Notes: a model not told the origin generated them from the letters alone. A stretch of DNA of 64,000 nucleotides from Solibacillus sp. FSL W7-1436 (GCF_038007305.1 NZ_JBBOWV010000001.1:1505001-1569000); one strand, 5' to 3'. Shown: positions 36,476-46,373, numbered from the stretch's first letter. A program made the numbers and translations.

Positions 36476-37807
36476 ATGAAAGTTGTAATTATAGGCGGCG
36501 ACGCGGCAGGAATGAGTGCAGCAATGGAAATTGTACGTAATAATAAAGCCGCGCACATTGTCGTTTTGGAAAAAGGAGAGATTTATTCATACGGACAATG
36601 CGGGTTGCCATACGTAATTAACGGAAAAGTCCCTCATACTGAAGACCTGATTGCAAGGGATGTCGAGGAGTTCCGCTCGAAATACGGAATTGATGCACGC
36701 ATCTTCCATGAAGTAACGGCAGTTGATACAAAACTGCAAAAAGTGAGCGGTATTGATGTAAACAGCATGGAGCCATTCGAATTTATATACGATAAACTGC
36801 TCATTGCTACAGGAGCATCACCGACAATGCCGAAAATCGACAATGGCGACCTAAAGGGCATTCATACTGTAAAAACGATTCCGCAAATGGATGCACTGAT
36901 GGAACAGTTGCCGCATGTGAAGCACGTGACGGTCATCGGCGGGGGCTATATTGGTCTGGAAGTAGTTGAAACATTACGGGAGCGCGGTCTGGATGTACGT
37001 CTCATTCAACGCGGAAGCACATTAATGTCGATTTTGGATGCACAGCTGACTGGTATTATTTATGAGGAAGCTATCAAAAATGGTGTGGAAGTTTTATTAA
37101 ATGAAGATACGATAGGATACGAAGGAACCGAACTTGTAGAAGCAGTTCGGACAACAAGCGGGTTACATAAAACAGACCTGGTCATCGTCGCAACAGGAGT
37201 ACGTCCAAATACACAGTTTGCACAAGGTTTTGCCAAGCTTGAAAATGGTGCCCTAATTGTCAATGAAAAAATGGAGACTTCGATTGCCAATGTGTACGCA
37301 GCAGGGGACTGTGCATCTCATTTTAACCGAGTAAACCAAAAGGATGATTATTTACCGCTTGGGACGACAGCAAACAAACAAGGGCGAATTGCAGGGTTGA
37401 ACATAGCCGGTTTTAACCAGAAATTCCGGGGCATTGTCGGAACATCCATCCTGAAGTTTTTCGATCTTCACATCGGCATGACGGGATTAAATAATGAAGC
37501 CGCAGATCGTTTAAATGCACTTGTAGAAGCGTATGAAATGGAAGTAAATGATATTGCAAGTTACTATCCGAATGTACAGCCGATGAAGCTGCGGATGCTT
37601 GTCGAACAGCAAAGCCGCAAGCTCGTAGGTCTCCAAATAGTAGGCAGACATGGTGTCGATAAACGAGTCGATGTATTTGCGACAGCACTGTACAATGAAA
37701 TGACCTTCGAGGAACTGCTTGACTTGGATTTAGCGTATGCACCGCCATTTAGCGGCGTGTGGGATGCAATTATGCAGGCCCCAAAACGCTATGGTAAAAA
37801 AGAATAA
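36476..37807 (+). CDS. CoA-disulfide reductase-like flavoprotein
   Basis: A 443-residue FAD/NAD(P)-binding disulfide reductase. The N-terminal FAD motif is VVIIGGDAAGMSAA. The single redox cysteine is Cys42 in SYGQCGLPY, as in CoA-disulfide reductase and NADH oxidase. The NAD motif is VTVIGGGYIGLEVVETLRERG. YAAGDCA is the second FAD motif. The C-terminal dimerisation domain ends with LDLAYAPPFSGVWDA, typical of Cdr. An in-frame start lies upstream, but TGAGGAG supports ATG 36476. It likely maintains the low-molecular-weight thiol pool. Single gene with its own terminator. Confidence 0.9.
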   Translation: MKVVIIGGDAAGMSAAMEIVRNNKAAHIVVLEKGEIYSYGQCGLPYVINGKVPHTEDLIARDVEEFRSKYGIDARIFHEVTAVDTKLQKVSGIDVNSMEPFEFIYDKLLIATGASPTMPKIDNGDLKGIHTVKTIPQMDALMEQLPHVKHVTVIGGGYIGLEVVETLRERGLDVRLIQRGSTLMSILDAQLTGIIYEEAIKNGVEVLLNEDTIGYEGTELVEAVRTTSGLHKTDLVIVATGVRPNTQFAQGFAKLENGALIVNEKMETSIANVYAAGDCASHFNRVNQKDDYLPLGTTANKQGRIAGLNIAGFNQKFRGIVGTSILKFFDLHIGMTGLNNEAADRLNALVEAYEMEVNDIASYYPNVQPMKLRMLVEQQSRKLVGLQIVGRHGVDKRVDVFATALYNEMTFEELLDLDLAYAPPFSGVWDAIMQAPKRYGKKE

Positions 37808-37813
37808 AACGTC

Positions 37814-37856
37814 AAAAGCTCCAGCTACTATTGGGAAATAGCTGGAGCTTTTTTGT
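37814..37856 (+). terminator. intrinsic terminator
   Basis: AAAGCTCCAGCTA and TAGCTGGAGCTTT form a strong stem followed by T residues. It follows the CoA-disulfide-reductase-like gene. Confidence 0.9.
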
Positions 37857-38403
37857 GCTTAACTTCTTTTTAGTAGCATCTTCCCACCTCTATGAAAGGT
37901 TGCAAGATGGCTGGAGGAAGTGTTTATATTTGATCTAAGTGTGTGTTATAAACACTCGCTAAATGAAGTTAAAACCTCGGGTGGATATCCAACGTTTGGA
38001 TACAATTACGCTGTGACGTAATTGGCAAAGAGGTGTTAGTCAAATTTGTTCAAATTAATTATGTATAGTTATGCGTTCGCTCATGCTAGCAGCTATGTCT
38101 TTCTGCAAAGGTGGAATCATGATGAAGGCTCACTACTTGTTTTGAACTTATCCATACTATAGCGCATAATTATTACAAAAACGCTATTTTAATGAATATG
38201 TAAATAACATGTAAAATATCAAATTTCATGGGAAAGCCTTTTATATCAAGGGGTTGATGGTGTTTTTAGTGCTTTTTAAAATTATTTTATTGTATTTATA
38301 TAACAAAAATATGACATCTGTGACGAAATAAAGAAAAATTATTATGGAATAAATAAAGTGATGCAAAACAAACTAAATTTATCATTGAAAAGGAGGAATC
38401 ATG
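37857..38403. other. long intergenic region before tlp
   Basis: No gene is seen. An 8-bp inverted repeat, CAATTACG-CTGTGA-CGTAATTG, lies at 38020-38041, preceded by GGATATCCAACGTTTGGATA (38003-38022). The remainder is AT-rich. The tlp promoter must be in the distal part; I could not assign a sigma-G promoter with confidence. The tlp ribosome-binding site AAAGGAGG is at 38389-38396. Confidence 0.4.
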
Positions 38404-38646
38404 ATGAAAAATGACAGACATGATGTTTTTAACAAAGGATCGGAAAATGCGATAAGTTTAGGTAAAATGATTAACAATACTAAAGAAAATATACATGAGG
38501 CTGAAATTAGTAAAGAGTTTGCTCTTCCTGATGAGCTGGAAAATATTGAAGAGAAAAATGCGCGTCGCAGAACAGCCATTGCCCAATTGGAAGAACAGAT
38601 CAGAGAAAGAAAAGCAGCCAAAGCTAGAAGAGACTCATTTAAATAA
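38404..38646 (+). CDS. tlp: small acid-soluble spore protein Tlp
   Basis: An 80-residue hydrophilic protein: NAISLGKMINNTKENIHEAE, then LENIEEKNARRRTAIAQLEE. This matches the Tlp family pattern (N-x-x-K-L-..M..NT.ENI.EAE, then EKN.RR..(S/A)I), a spore-core protein made under sigma-G. It would be packed in the spore and degraded at germination. It starts with ATG ATG; the second is better spaced from AAAGGAGG. In B. subtilis tlp follows sspN, which is not seen here. It supports a spore-forming host. Confidence 0.85.
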   Translation: MKNDRHDVFNKGSENAISLGKMINNTKENIHEAEISKEFALPDELENIEEKNARRRTAIAQLEEQIRERKAAKARRDSFK

Positions 38647-38690
38647 CTTTTTCAAAAGGTGGAGTATTCGGCTTAAGAGACTGGAGTTTT

Positions 38691-38762
38691 ATGAATTATG
38701 GTATGAAGGGCCACGCCCGCGCCAAAGCGCCCCGGAATGGAAATCAATTCTCCAGGATGTAA
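38691..38762 (+). CDS. possible 23-residue small ORF before a terminator
   Basis: The short frame ATG 38691 to TAA 38762 encodes MNYGMKGHARAKAPRNGNQF and ends SRM. CTGGAG lies 4 bp before the start, which is close. The stop lies exactly at the base of a terminator, and the stretch is GC-richer than its surroundings. The basic, Asn/Gly-rich composition recalls minor spore proteins, but I cannot name it. It could also be chance. Confidence 0.3.
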   Translation: MNYGMKGHARAKAPRNGNQFSRM

Positions 38763-38803
38763 AAAAGCAGCAATTTTCTTCTAAAGAAAATTGCTGCTTT
38801 TTG
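38762..38803 (+). terminator. intrinsic terminator
   Basis: AAAGCAGCAATTTTCTT and AGAAAATTGCTGCTTT form a long stem with T after. It ends the tlp transcript. Confidence 0.88.
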
Positions 38804-38975
38804 TTATGTTCCATACTCTTTCTATACTGAACCAAGTTTCAAGAGATTTTTATTGGGAAGTTTTCATTTTCATACTAAAACTATCATACAGTGTTTTGGG
38901 AGAGTTGTTCTATTCTAAATGGAATTGCTCAAAATAGTTATTTGCACCAATCAAATGACTTGAAGGAGGTTTCAA

Positions 38976-41573
38976 ATGAAAGCAACAGAATATTACCAAG
39001 CATCTGTACAAGAGGTAATGAAAAAGTTGGATGTGACGCAATATGGATTAACTGATTACGAAGTCCGCGGGCGCCTGAAAAAGTATGGCTATAACGAATT
39101 GAAAGAAGGAAAGCAGAAAAATATTTTCCAGGTTTTCATTGAGCAGTTTCAGGATTTTCTAGTGCTCATATTAATTGCTGCCGCCATTGTTTCAATTTTC
39201 CTCGGAGATATGGATAGCTCCATTGTCATCTTAATCGTCATTATATTAAATGCCATACTCGGAACGGTTCAGCATGCACGGGCAGAAAAATCATTGAACA
39301 GTTTAAAGGAAATGGCGGCACCCGTTTCAAAAGTTAAACGCAACGGAGAAATTATTGAAATACCGTCCAGAAATGTAATAGTAGGGGACTTGCTCCTTTT
39401 GGAAGCCGGCGATTCTATCAGTGCGGATGGACGAGTAGTTGAAAGCCATAGTTTACAAATAAATGAAAGTTCGTTAACAGGCGAATCTTTGGCGGTCGAT
39501 AAAGTAGCCAATACAATTATTGAAACAGAGCTTGCTCTAGGGGACAGAAAAAATATGGTGTACTCCGGAAGCTTTGTAACAAATGGTCGTGGGGCAGTTG
39601 CAGTTACTTCAATCGGGATGAATACGGAAATCGGAAAAATTGCCAAGCTGATTGACAATGCGAAAGAGAAAAAAACACCATTGCAGGTCAATCTTGATAA
39701 ATTCGGAAAACGACTTGCTATCGGAATTATCCTTATTTGTATCGTAATTTTTGCTTTGGATATTATTCGGGGGCGTGAGCTGATTGATTCCTTTATGTTT
39801 GCAGTTTCATTGGCTGTTGCAGCAATTCCTGAAGCGTTAAGTTCAATCGTGACGATTGTACTGGCAGTAGGTACTCAAAATATGGCAAAAGAAAATGCGA
39901 TTATACGTAAATTGCCGGCAGTAGAAAGTTTGGGAAGTGTTTCGATTATTTGTACTGACAAAACCGGTACACTGACACAAAATGATATGACGGTTCAGGA
40001 AATTTATACAGGGGAGCAGTTTTTCTCCGCCAATGAACTGGAGCTGAACAACCCGAATCATAAAAAACTGCTCGATTTCGCAATACTGTGCAATGATTCC
40101 ATGATGTTAAAGGATAAAACGATAGGGGATCCGACAGAACTTGCGCTCGTAAAATTGGGGCAGGAGTATGAATTGAGCGAGCAATTGATACGTGGACTTC
40201 ATCCGCGTGTTGGGGAAATTCCTTTCGATTCCACTCGAAAGTTAATGAGTACCGTTCACCGAATGGGGAACCGAAATGTCATGATTACAAAAGGTGCAGT
40301 GGATGAGCTTATTCCCCGTATCAGCCGCATCGATTCAAGCAGCAGTTCAATTATTACGAGCAAACAGCTGGAGCAGATTAACCAGGCGAATACTGCATTT
40401 TCGAATGCCGGATTACGGGTAATTGCCATTACGTATAAAGAAGTCTTTTCTTCCAATATAAATGAAAAGGACGAGCAAGGCTTAACATTTGTCGGGCTAA
40501 TTGCGATGATGGATCCTCCGCGCGATGAATCGGCACAGGCCGTTGCAGACTGTATCGAAGCGGGGATTAAGCCGGTCATGATTACAGGGGACCATAAAAT
40601 TACGGCAATCGCGATTGCGAAACAACTTGGTGTTTTAAAAAGCCCTGATGAAGCAATTGAAGGAAAAGAAATTGAAAAGCTTTCGGACAGGGAACTGAAA
40701 AATAAGGTAGAAAGCTTCTCCGTCTATGCCCGTGTATCACCGGAACACAAAATCCGGATTGTAAAAGCTTGGCAGGAAAAAGGCCATGTTGTGGCAATGA
40801 CCGGGGACGGGGTAAATGACGCACCGGCGTTAAAACAGGCCGAAATTGGTGTAGCAATGGGGAAAACAGGAACGGAAGTGGCAAAAGATGCGTCAGCAAT
40901 GATTTTAACAGACGATAATTTTTTAACGATTGTCAAATCGATTTCAAATGGGCGAAGTATTTATGCCAATATTAAAAACGCGATTAAATTTCTGTTATCC
41001 GGAAATGCAGGGGCAATATTCGTCGTTTTATATGCGACGCTTTTCGCATTACCGGCTCCGTTTCTGCCGATACACCTGTTGTTTATCAACTTATTGACGG
41101 ATAGCCTGCCAGCGATTGCGATTGGTTTAGAACCGCATAATAAGAAACTGATGAAGGAAAAACCGCGGAATATAAATGAGTCCCTGTTAAATAAAAAATT
41201 CGTATCCCAAGTAGGTTTTGAAGGCCTGATTATTGCAGCAGTCACAATTATCGCCTTCCAAGTGGGCTTATCGACAGGGGATACAGCAGTCGCAACAACG
41301 ATGGCGTTTGCAACATTATGTTTATCAAGGTTGCTGCATGGATTTAATTGCCGATCGGAAGAATCCATTTTTAAAATAGGAATTTTCTCAAATTTGGCAG
41401 TTTGGATCGCCTTTTTACTTGGGTTTACAATACTGAACTTTGTACTGATTAACGGGTTATTTGAAGTTGCTAATTTGACGAGTAACCAATATTTAATGAT
41501 TTACGGATTATCTTTGGTGCCGTTAGTTATTATCCAAGTCCGTAAACTGTTTTTCGGGTCTGCTAAGGAATAA
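38976..41573 (+). CDS. P-type cation-transporting ATPase (P2, calcium-pump-like)
   Basis: An 865-residue P2-type ATPase. The actuator has SSLTGES (166-171 region), and the TM4 motif is AAIPEAL (282-288). The phosphorylation site is CTDKTGTLT with Asp328. The nucleotide domain contains ITKGAVDELIPR, and MTGDGVNDAPALKQAEIG is the hinge. TM6 has NLLTDSLPAIAIG. The N-terminal cation-ATPase domain and the C-terminal helices give full length. TM4 reads PEAL where SERCA has PEGL; ion choice (Ca2+ most likely) is inferred. It starts at ATG 38976 behind GAAGGAGG. Single gene. Confidence 0.92.
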   Translation: MKATEYYQASVQEVMKKLDVTQYGLTDYEVRGRLKKYGYNELKEGKQKNIFQVFIEQFQDFLVLILIAAAIVSIFLGDMDSSIVILIVIILNAILGTVQHARAEKSLNSLKEMAAPVSKVKRNGEIIEIPSRNVIVGDLLLLEAGDSISADGRVVESHSLQINESSLTGESLAVDKVANTIIETELALGDRKNMVYSGSFVTNGRGAVAVTSIGMNTEIGKIAKLIDNAKEKKTPLQVNLDKFGKRLAIGIILICIVIFALDIIRGRELIDSFMFAVSLAVAAIPEALSSIVTIVLAVGTQNMAKENAIIRKLPAVESLGSVSIICTDKTGTLTQNDMTVQEIYTGEQFFSANELELNNPNHKKLLDFAILCNDSMMLKDKTIGDPTELALVKLGQEYELSEQLIRGLHPRVGEIPFDSTRKLMSTVHRMGNRNVMITKGAVDELIPRISRIDSSSSSIITSKQLEQINQANTAFSNAGLRVIAITYKEVFSSNINEKDEQGLTFVGLIAMMDPPRDESAQAVADCIEAGIKPVMITGDHKITAIAIAKQLGVLKSPDEAIEGKEIEKLSDRELKNKVESFSVYARVSPEHKIRIVKAWQEKGHVVAMTGDGVNDAPALKQAEIGVAMGKTGTEVAKDASAMILTDDNFLTIVKSISNGRSIYANIKNAIKFLLSGNAGAIFVVLYATLFALPAPFLPIHLLFINLLTDSLPAIAIGLEPHNKKLMKEKPRNINESLLNKKFVSQVGFEGLIIAAVTIIAFQVGLSTGDTAVATTMAFATLCLSRLLHGFNCRSEESIFKIGIFSNLAVWIAFLLGFTILNFVLINGLFEVANLTSNQYLMIYGLSLVPLVIIQVRKLFFGSAKE

Positions 41574-41608
41574 ACAGAAAATGGTAAAAATGTATATGGC
41601 AACTTTTC

Positions 41609-42727
41609 TTGCCGGTTAACATAAAAATAAGGTTAACAAGGTTATGGAAGGATGACATTATTAGCACGACAAAACATTTCTTCGGTCAGGCAATGACAGG
41701 GCAGGGCATTAAAAATATTTATAAAGAGTTAATGGATGAAGCAAAAGCTGTGTATTTATTAAAGGGAGCGCACGGATTCAAAGTTTCGGAGTTACTGCAG
41801 AAAATTGGCTCTCATTACTGTGAAAAAGGTGCCCACATTGAGCTTTTCCATGATCCTTTATTTGAAAATACGGTCGAGGCTGTTTATATTCAAGCCCCTC
41901 ATCAGATTTTAATTGTTCAAGCGACAAACCCGTCAATAGAACCTGTATTTCCAGAAGTACGGGATCATGTCATTTCCCTTTATGACTGTGTGGATGAACA
42001 ACAGATTGCACGAAATGAGAATCTGTCTTCAGTAAATGAATCGAAACAAGCATATTTTGACCAGTGTTTTGCGAAGCTTTCAAATGCTATTCATATTCAT
42101 GATGATTGGGAAGTGGAAACGAGAAGGCATATGAAATGGAGGGGGTTGGACCAGCAGTTTGCCGAGCTGTCGAACAATCTGTTCGGTGAAACAAAGCGGC
42201 AGAAATCCGGCCACCTTACTCATCGCTTACTTGGTACATTAACTCCAGCTGGAGCGCAGGACACAGTACAGAGCATTACGCAAAATCTTGAAAAGAGATT
42301 GTTTATTAAAGGGTATCCGGGTACTGGAAAGTCTTCAATGATGAAAAAGTTGGCGAACGAGGCGATAAGCAGAGGGTTTGATGTACAACTCGTTTGGTGC
42401 GGCTTGGATTCCAATTCGATAGATATGGTCATTATTCCTGAACTGAAATTCTGTATTTTTGACAGTACGGAGCCGCATGTGTATTTTCCGGATGAAAATC
42501 GCTCCGGTGACGAAATTTTCGATATTGCCCAACATTGCCATCCGACAGAAGTTGAGGAAAAAAATATAGAAGCAATCACAGAAAAGTACAAGGCGACGAT
42601 GGCGGATGCAAAACATTTAGCAGCAAAATACGCAGAACAGGAAAGAAAAGTCCGTGAAGCAATAGATGCTGCTATCGATTTGGATGAATTCAATAAACGA
42701 ACAGCCTTCCTGTTTGAACTTTTCTGA
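41609..42727 (+). CDS. tandem P-loop ATPase-like protein (PRK06851-type)
   Basis: A cytoplasmic protein of two related halves. The second half has an intact Walker A, GYPGTGKSS (235-243), followed by CGLDSNSIDMVIIPELKFCI. The first half has the same layout, but its P-loop is degraded to LKGAHGFKVSELL (51-63), followed by HDPLFENTVEAVYIQAPHQI. This matches the two-domain PRK06851 family of spore formers (unknown function). The frame opens at TTG 41609 without a good ribosome-binding site. GGAAGGA at 41646-41652 would suit an ATT start at 41660, giving an N-terminus of about MSTTKHFF that fits family lengths better. Start uncertain; domain call firm. Confidence 0.8.
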   Translation: MPVNIKIRLTRLWKDDIISTTKHFFGQAMTGQGIKNIYKELMDEAKAVYLLKGAHGFKVSELLQKIGSHYCEKGAHIELFHDPLFENTVEAVYIQAPHQILIVQATNPSIEPVFPEVRDHVISLYDCVDEQQIARNENLSSVNESKQAYFDQCFAKLSNAIHIHDDWEVETRRHMKWRGLDQQFAELSNNLFGETKRQKSGHLTHRLLGTLTPAGAQDTVQSITQNLEKRLFIKGYPGTGKSSMMKKLANEAISRGFDVQLVWCGLDSNSIDMVIIPELKFCIFDSTEPHVYFPDENRSGDEIFDIAQHCHPTEVEEKNIEAITEKYKATMADAKHLAAKYAEQERKVREAIDAAIDLDEFNKRTAFLFELF

Positions 42728-42742
42728 GTTAAGGAATTTTAT

Positions 42743-42786
42743 AGGCATGGGTCCGACTTCATATCGGATTCATGCCTTATTTTTTG
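42743..42786 (+). terminator. intrinsic terminator
   Basis: AGGCATGGGTCCGA pairs with TCGGATTCATGCCT, followed by TATTTTTT. It ends the tandem P-loop gene. Confidence 0.87.
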
Positions 42787-42929
42787 ATGGTAGGATTTAT
42801 ATAATAATATTATTTTGAAATAATGCATCAATTTTCGAAATAATAAGTTTTTTAGGAGCTATAAATTTCACTTGAACAAAAAATACTGTATGCTGATGGT
42901 GAGCTTTTCATTACAAAGGAGGACTACTC

Positions 42930-43712
42930 ATGAATCGTTTTGAAGGCAAAGTTATAATTGTTACCGGTGCAGGTTCGGGATTAGGACAAGCTGCCACATT
43001 ACAGCTTGTAAAGGAAGGCGCAAAGCTTGTACTCGTAGATTTAAATCAGGCAGGACTGGACGAAACGAAGAAGAAAGTGCTGGAAGTAGCGGCAAATGCT
43101 GAAACATTATTAGTGGCAGCAAACGTAGCGACAGAAAGTGAAGTTGAAAATTTTGTAAATCAAACGGTTGAGAAATTCGGTAAAATTGATGGTTTCTTTA
43201 ACAACGCGGGAATTGAAGGGAAGCAAAACTTAACTGGTGATTACGGAACTGAGGAATTTCATAAAGTGATCTCCATCAATTTGAACGGTGTCTTCTATGG
43301 TATGAAATATGTGCTGAAAGTAATGAAAGAGCAGGGATATGGCTCTATTGTCAATACAGCATCGGTTGGCGGAATCCGTGGTGTCGGAAACCAGTCAGGC
43401 TATGCGGCTAGTAAACATGGGGTTGTCGGGTTAACGCGTAACTCGGCTATTGAATACGGCCAATACGGAATTTCGATTAAGGCAATTGCCCCGGGTGCGA
43501 TCATGACACCGATGGTAGAAGGATCACTACGCCAAATGGGCGGTGATAACTGGGAGGAAGTCGGCAAGGAATTTGTAAAGCCGAATCCGATGAGACGTTT
43601 CGGTAAGCCGGAAGAAGTCGGTTATTTAGTAGCATTCCTGCTATCAAATGAAGCGGACTTCATCAACGCAGCAGTTATCCCAATCGACGGCGGCCAGTCT
43701 TATAAATATTAA
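42930..43712 (+). CDS. short-chain dehydrogenase/reductase
   Basis: A 260-residue classical SDR. The cofactor motif is TGAGSGLGQA. Asp at the end of beta 2 (LVLVDLNQ) suggests NAD(H). NNAG is present in FFNNAGIEG. The active site is SVGG...YAASKHG with Tyr and Lys. The usual C-terminal INAAVIPIDGGQSY is present. It starts at ATG 42930 behind AAAGGAGG. Substrate unknown; it is a single gene with a strong terminator. Confidence 0.9.
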   Translation: MNRFEGKVIIVTGAGSGLGQAATLQLVKEGAKLVLVDLNQAGLDETKKKVLEVAANAETLLVAANVATESEVENFVNQTVEKFGKIDGFFNNAGIEGKQNLTGDYGTEEFHKVISINLNGVFYGMKYVLKVMKEQGYGSIVNTASVGGIRGVGNQSGYAASKHGVVGLTRNSAIEYGQYGISIKAIAPGAIMTPMVEGSLRQMGGDNWEEVGKEFVKPNPMRRFGKPEEVGYLVAFLLSNEADFINAAVIPIDGGQSYKY

Positions 43713-43746
43713 ATGTTAGGGGTTGGGACAGAATTAGTTCCAGTTT

Positions 43747-43790
43747 ACGCAAAAAGAGAAATTGCACAATGCAATTTCTCTTTTTTGCGT
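43747..43790. terminator. bidirectional terminator
   Basis: ACGCAAAAAGAGAAATTGC and GCAATTTCTCTTTTTTGCGT form an almost perfect stem, with loop ACAAT. It ends the SDR gene just before the insertion-sequence block. Confidence 0.88.
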
Positions 43791-43848
43791 TTTATAAAGA
43801 AAATATTGGAAGAGGTGTTATCCTCTTACCGCATACTTCCTTGAATAC

Positions 43849-43936
43849 TGCGGAGCGTTTAAGCCAGCAGTGCGGAACTTTATACCAGTGAATGCGGAGT
43901 TTTGAGCCACCGAGTGCGGACGATTAAGCCACTCGT
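43849..43936 (+). repeat. IS21 left-end 22-bp repeats (4 units)
   Basis: TGCGGA starts at 43849, 43871, 43893 and 43915, a perfect 22-bp period. Units follow TGCGGANNNTTNAGCCANNNAN, for example TGCGGAGCGTTTAAGCCAGC. They mirror the right-end units and are probably IstA binding sites. Confidence 0.9.
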
Positions 43937-43943
43937 TAAAAAT

Positions 43944-43988
43944 AAGAGGGAAACAACCACTACTAGTAGTGATTTGTTTCCCTCTTTC
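43944..43988 (-). terminator. terminator of the IS21 transcript
   Basis: AAGAGGGAAACAA and TTGTTTCCCTCTT pair across a loop with the inner palindrome ACTACTAGTAGT. On the minus strand a T-rich tract follows. It lies between the istB end and the left repeats. Confidence 0.85.
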
Positions 43989-44001
43989 ATGCTATGGAGG
44001 A

Positions 44002-44750
44002 CTAGCGCTTGATGGGCTTTAGTCCATGACGTTCGCGCATCGATACTTCGCCATCAATTAAAATGTGGTAGGAATCATGGACGATGCGGTCTAAAATGGC
44101 ATCTGCGATTTGGGCATGGCCAAGTTTGTCGTACCAGCCTTCCGGCGCAAATTGAGAACAGAAGATCGTTTTAGACGGGCTTCTACGATTTCAAAGACAT
44201 TTAAAACTTGTTCTTCTGTGAGTTCTGTTAAGAGCCATTCATCAATGATTAATAAATCGATTTTTTTATAGTGTTGAATGAGCTTTCGATAGCTGCCATC
44301 TGCTTCATATTTAGCTACAGCTAATTCATCAAGTAGCTCAGGTAGGCGAATATATTTTACTTTATGGAATTGACGGCAGGCATGAATGCCGAATGCATTC
44401 GCTATATAGCTTTTTCCGTTGCCTGAAGCGCCCATTAAAATGATATTGTGGTGATTTTGAATATAGTTTCCTGTGGCTAGTTCTAAGATGAGTTTTTTAT
44501 CTAAATGGCGATCTGAGTGGTATTCAATATCTTCAATGGCAGCCGATGGCTCATTGAATGTTGCTTGTTTAATTAAACGAGCAAGTTTGTTGGATTTGCG
44601 GCGATCGTATTCGGTATCCGTTAAGAGACTGAAAAGTTCATCAAAGTCCATCTCACGATAAGACTGATTTCGACTCATTTCTTGATAAAGTTCGGCCATT
44701 GCGCTTAAGCCCATTTCTGAAAGCTTACGTAACGTTTCTTGTTTACTCAT
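44002..44750 (-). pseudogene. istB: istB, transposition helper ATPase, frameshifted
   Basis: IstB is the AAA+ helper of IS21 transposition. Intact parts are the N-terminal LRKLSEMGLSAMAELYQEM, Walker A LMGASGNGKSYIANAFG and Walker B DLLIIDEW. After VEARLKR the frame runs off into unrelated residues and stops at 44091. The missing C-terminus is present in another frame: [20 protein letters not shown], then [20 protein letters not shown] and a final [14 protein letters not shown] with stop at 44002. So a small deletion near 44180 broke the gene. The start ATG overlaps the restored istA stop. Confidence 0.88.
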
Positions 44751-46296
44751 TTTTTCTCCCTCCCAAAGTAAGCAGCTCCACGTGTAAAACCATGATTTTC
44801 GGTTGAAGCTGTAGTTGATTTTTTGGGTTTATTTTTGGCTTTAGACGTTTGTTTGGTTCTTTCTAATAGTCCCTTTAAAACCGTATTGGATGGGTTAGAT
44901 GAGATTTCAAGCAACGTAGTAAAATCGCTTGTTCAAGTTCTTCAACTGCGTATTTTTTCGTGAGATTTTGTAGCGTATTTAAAATTTGAAGTGCCTTTTT
45001 CTCTACATGATTTTCTAAAATATACGCGACATACTTTTCTGTACATGGACCGATGGTTGCTGCCCATTTTGAGCTGTTTTCTGGATTATGCTCCACATAT
45101 GAACGATGATGGTCAGGCATATGGTCGATGTTTGTGGAATATTGTCCAACGTTGCCTTTTAATCGTTTATGGGATGCAATTCTAGTTTCTTTAAAGTACA
45201 CTTCAATTAGATCTGTTGTTAAGCGAATATCTACCGATTCACGGGCGTATTCGTAAGGGACGGAATAATACATGCGTTCAACTTGGATGTGGTAGTTCAG
45301 TTGAACCTTGGCGGTTTTCCATTCCGTCATCTTAAAGCGTGTTGGAGGAAGTTGTTGGAGAGTGCTTTTCTCTTCTTCCTCAAATACGCTTTTTCGTGTT
45401 CCAGGACGTTTTTGAAAATCGGTGGTGTTGATTTCTTCAAGTTTTTCAACGATATGTTGATTCAGTTCATTGATGTGAAAACACTGTATGTTGCGTAAAG
45501 CAGCGATAATTTGCCGTGAGGCATGTCCCACACTACCTTCGGCACTTGGTTTATCTTTTGGCTTTTGTACGCGACTTGGCACAATGACCGTGCGATAATG
45601 ATCAGCCAGCTCACGATAAGCTTCATTTAGAACTGATTCTTCGCGCTTTGCTTTAATCACACCTGTTTTTAAATTATCTGGCACAAGTGTCTCTGTAACC
45701 CCTCCAAAGTAATCAAAGGCGTGGATATGTGCTGTCAACCAGTTGGCGGATGTCATATCTAGAAACGCTTCTACATACATCATTTGGCTGTAAGGTAAGG
45801 CAGCCACAAAAACATAGGCAGTTAAGTCCTCTCCTGTTGCACGATCTTGAATTGAAAGCGTTGCGCCTGCCCAATCTACTTCCAAAATTTCACCTGGTTT
45901 GCGTTTTAAAGGCATGGTTAATTTAAATTTTCGCGCATAATGACCGTACTTTTCAGCGAATGTACGATAAGCATAAGGGATTTTTTTAGCCTCCTTTGCG
46001 GCTATTGCGTACTCATGATGTAACAATTTAAGCGTGACGTGCTTTTTCTGCAGCTCCTTGTGTACATACTCCCAATCCACTGGACAGTAACCTTTTTCAA
46101 TTGGCTGTTTCTCTGGGTAGAGATACTCTTCAAGCCACACATTTGTCATCGTATCGTTCAATGAGGTGACGTTTAGCTTTGCGGCACGTTGGATGACATC
46201 GGATACGGTATTGCGAGCGTGTCCGGTACTAGCGCTAATTGTACGTTGGCTAATTTGGTCGAAGGAAAGAGCTAATATCTTTCGGTAATCAATCAT
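44747..46296 (-). pseudogene. istA: istA, IS21 transposase, frameshifted near the 3' end
   Basis: A DDE transposase of the IS21 type. Its N-terminal helix-turn-helix region is SFDQISQRTISASTGHARNT. The integrase core has EVDWAGATLSIQD (first Asp), VPDNLKTGVIKA (second Asp) and KPSAEGSVGHASRQI (Glu). The frame ends at 44875 after HLTHPIRF. One extra T in the T-run near 44923 would restore a continuation that reads LLEISSNPSNTVLKGLLERT and ends GAAYFGREKK with TGA at 44749-44747. That stop overlaps the istB ATG, the hallmark of IS21. Either a real 1-bp deletion or a sequencing error. Confidence 0.88.
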
Positions 46297-46373
46297 AAAA
46301 AATCCTCCTGTTCTGAAGTGTCATACCTGTTGGTATGCTCCTTCATTATACAGGAGGTTTAAGGGAATATATG

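Noticed and set aside
38495-38830. 111-residue forward frame overlapping tlp
   Set aside because: It is out of frame with tlp, runs through the terminator hairpin, and lacks its own ribosome-binding site.
44473-45926. Forward frames inside the istA/istB region
   Set aside because: They are antisense shadows of the transposition genes.
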